The position numbers and the translations under genes are program-made. Below the pieces are notes generated by a model that saw only the letters and a program-made list of their open reading frames with translations, made no database searches and was not told the origin of the DNA. From positions 2,728,001-2,792,000 of the forward strand of contig NZ_JACHMM010000001.1 in assembly GCF_014204975.1 (NCBI RefSeq): a stretch of 64,000 nt of DNA, in the 5' to 3' direction. The DNA is from Jiangella mangrovi. Lineage in GTDB: Bacteria; Actinomycetota; Actinomycetes; Jiangellales; Jiangellaceae. Position 1 is the first letter of the stretch, and each line of letters starts with the position of its first letter. Positions 63,500 to 64,000 of the stretch are shown piece by piece.

Positions 63500-63764
63500 A
63501 TGGCGAGAGTCCTGTTCGATGGGATCGTCCGCACCGACTACGGGCAGTTCGACCTCACCTGGTCCGACGACCTCGGGTTCGACGGCGACTTCGACCGGTT
63601 CTTCGCAGGTCAGGTCAACGGGCTGGCCGGCGCAGGCAAGTGAGGAGGGCGGGCGGCTCGACCTGCCGCAGGGCGCGTATCGCGTGCGCGTCAGCGCCCG
63701 TGGCCGCGACGCCGGAGCCGCAGGCGAGTTCGTCGACAGGACGGTCGGCAGCCGGCGCCCATGA
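63500..63764 (+). pseudogene. Internally deleted, frameshifted small-gene remnant
   Basis: A 47-codon N-terminal piece (MARVLFDGIVRTDYGQFDLT...FFAGQVNGLAGAGK, 63500-63643) ends at TGA. A C-terminal piece in another frame (EEGGRLDLPQGAYRVRVSAR..., up to TGA at 63764) follows directly. Intact streptomycete homologues that I recall have a similar start and a similar (L)DLPxGxYRVR segment separated by about 70 residues, so a deletion with frameshift is the simplest reading. The product is unlikely to be functional. Confidence 0.6.
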
Positions 63765-63815
63765 TCATCAAGGATTCACCCCGCCATAAGGGGTCGCATC
63801 CTTGATGATCATGGG
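63758..63815. repeat. 18-bp inverted-repeat hairpin (TGATGATCAT family)
   Basis: CCCATGATCATCAAGGAT (63758-63775) pairs exactly with 63798-63815 around a 22-nt loop that itself contains ACCCC/GGGGT. It may terminate menB or the remnant gene. The arm sequence recurs at 27325-27341 and, in part, at 11951-11967. Confidence 0.8.
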
Positions 63816-63884
63816 GAAATGGGGGTTTCAGGTCACTCGGATGCCGCTCTTCTCCATGATCAACAGGAACCCTGGTCGGCGGCG

Positions 63885-64000
63885 TCAGTAATACCAGGGG
63901 AAGGGCGACCAGTCCGGCGGGCGCTTCTCGAGGAAGGCGTCCCGGCCCTCGACCGCCTCGTCGGTCATGTAGGCGAGCCGCGTCGCTTCCCCCGCGAACA
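63885..64000 (-). CDS. menB: 1,4-dihydroxy-2-naphthoyl-CoA synthase, C-terminal fragment
   Basis: Only the last 38 codons are inside the window. They read [20 protein letters not shown], then [17 protein letters not shown] and TGA, the highly conserved MenB C-terminus (crotonase superfamily). The gene enters from the right edge and is on the same strand as menE and menA, completing a leftward men cluster interrupted by two plus-strand genes. Confidence 0.92.
   Translation of the reverse strand, partial: FAGEATRLAYMTDEAVEGRDAFLEKRPPDWSPFPWYY

Overview
The window is about 64 kb of very GC-rich DNA with frequent GTG starts, dense ATGA/GTGA/TGATG gene overlaps, TANNNT -10 boxes placed 6-8 nt before start codons (leaderless mRNAs), Rex, an F420-type oxidoreductase, bS22 and DUF5753 regulators. 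It comes from a high-GC actinomycete. Gene order matches two separate stretches of the Mycobacterium tuberculosis map, recalled from memory. Positions 0.4-15 kb (clpC, mutY, disA, radA) resemble Rv3585-Rv3596c. Positions 17.5-48 kb plus menA/menE/menB at the end resemble Rv0495c-Rv0548c. The organism is not mycobacterial in its accessory genes. A Jiangella- or Nocardioides-like lineage is possible but cannot be proved here.

0-15 kb: a partial lipoprotein, clpC behind a ClgR-type operator, a small lipoprotein, a HAD phosphatase, a leftward exported operon nagZ-namZ-amiE-like for cell-wall fragment breakdown, mutY, an unknown secreted protein, a 500-bp nested inverted-repeat array, and the leftward radA and disA genes.

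15-22 kb: the block junction. It holds an LPDTG-anchored surface protein with six copies of an apparently undescribed CX23C / PW(L/F)WQGP repeat on an 18-unit pentapeptide stalk. About 4 kb away is a short secreted paralogue with two copies. Between them lie a Cys-rich conserved protein, ppx/gppA-type phosphatase, a VanY-like peptidase and a TIM-barrel isomerase.

22-31 kb: a TetR regulator with an ABC exporter, proline dehydrogenase and proC, acuC, a small HTH protein, bS22, an epimerase, an acyltransferase, a SerB-like phosphatase and a glutaredoxin.

31-48 kb: rex-hemA-hemC-cobA/hemD-hemB with a Rex box; a MetP/MetS-like NSS transporter; a furA-catalase pair; an M28 peptidase; hemL; then phosphatase-TlpA-CcdA-ResB-CcsA, the cytochrome c maturation set. 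Tetrapyrrole synthesis, redox sensing, peroxide defence and heme attachment therefore sit side by side.

48-64 kb: accessory genes. These include two Lrp-family regulators with a threonine dehydratase-like enzyme and a rhodanese, a LuxAB-like F420 oxidoreductase, a three-gene DUF5753/DUF6879 module with candidate GTGCAA operators, a deaminase, an ECF sigma/YCII/DHFR-like operon, a promoter with a leaderless 27-codon ORF and terminator, small proteins, menA/menE, a decayed gene, and the 3' end of menB. No tRNA, rRNA, CRISPR array or transposase gene was recognised.
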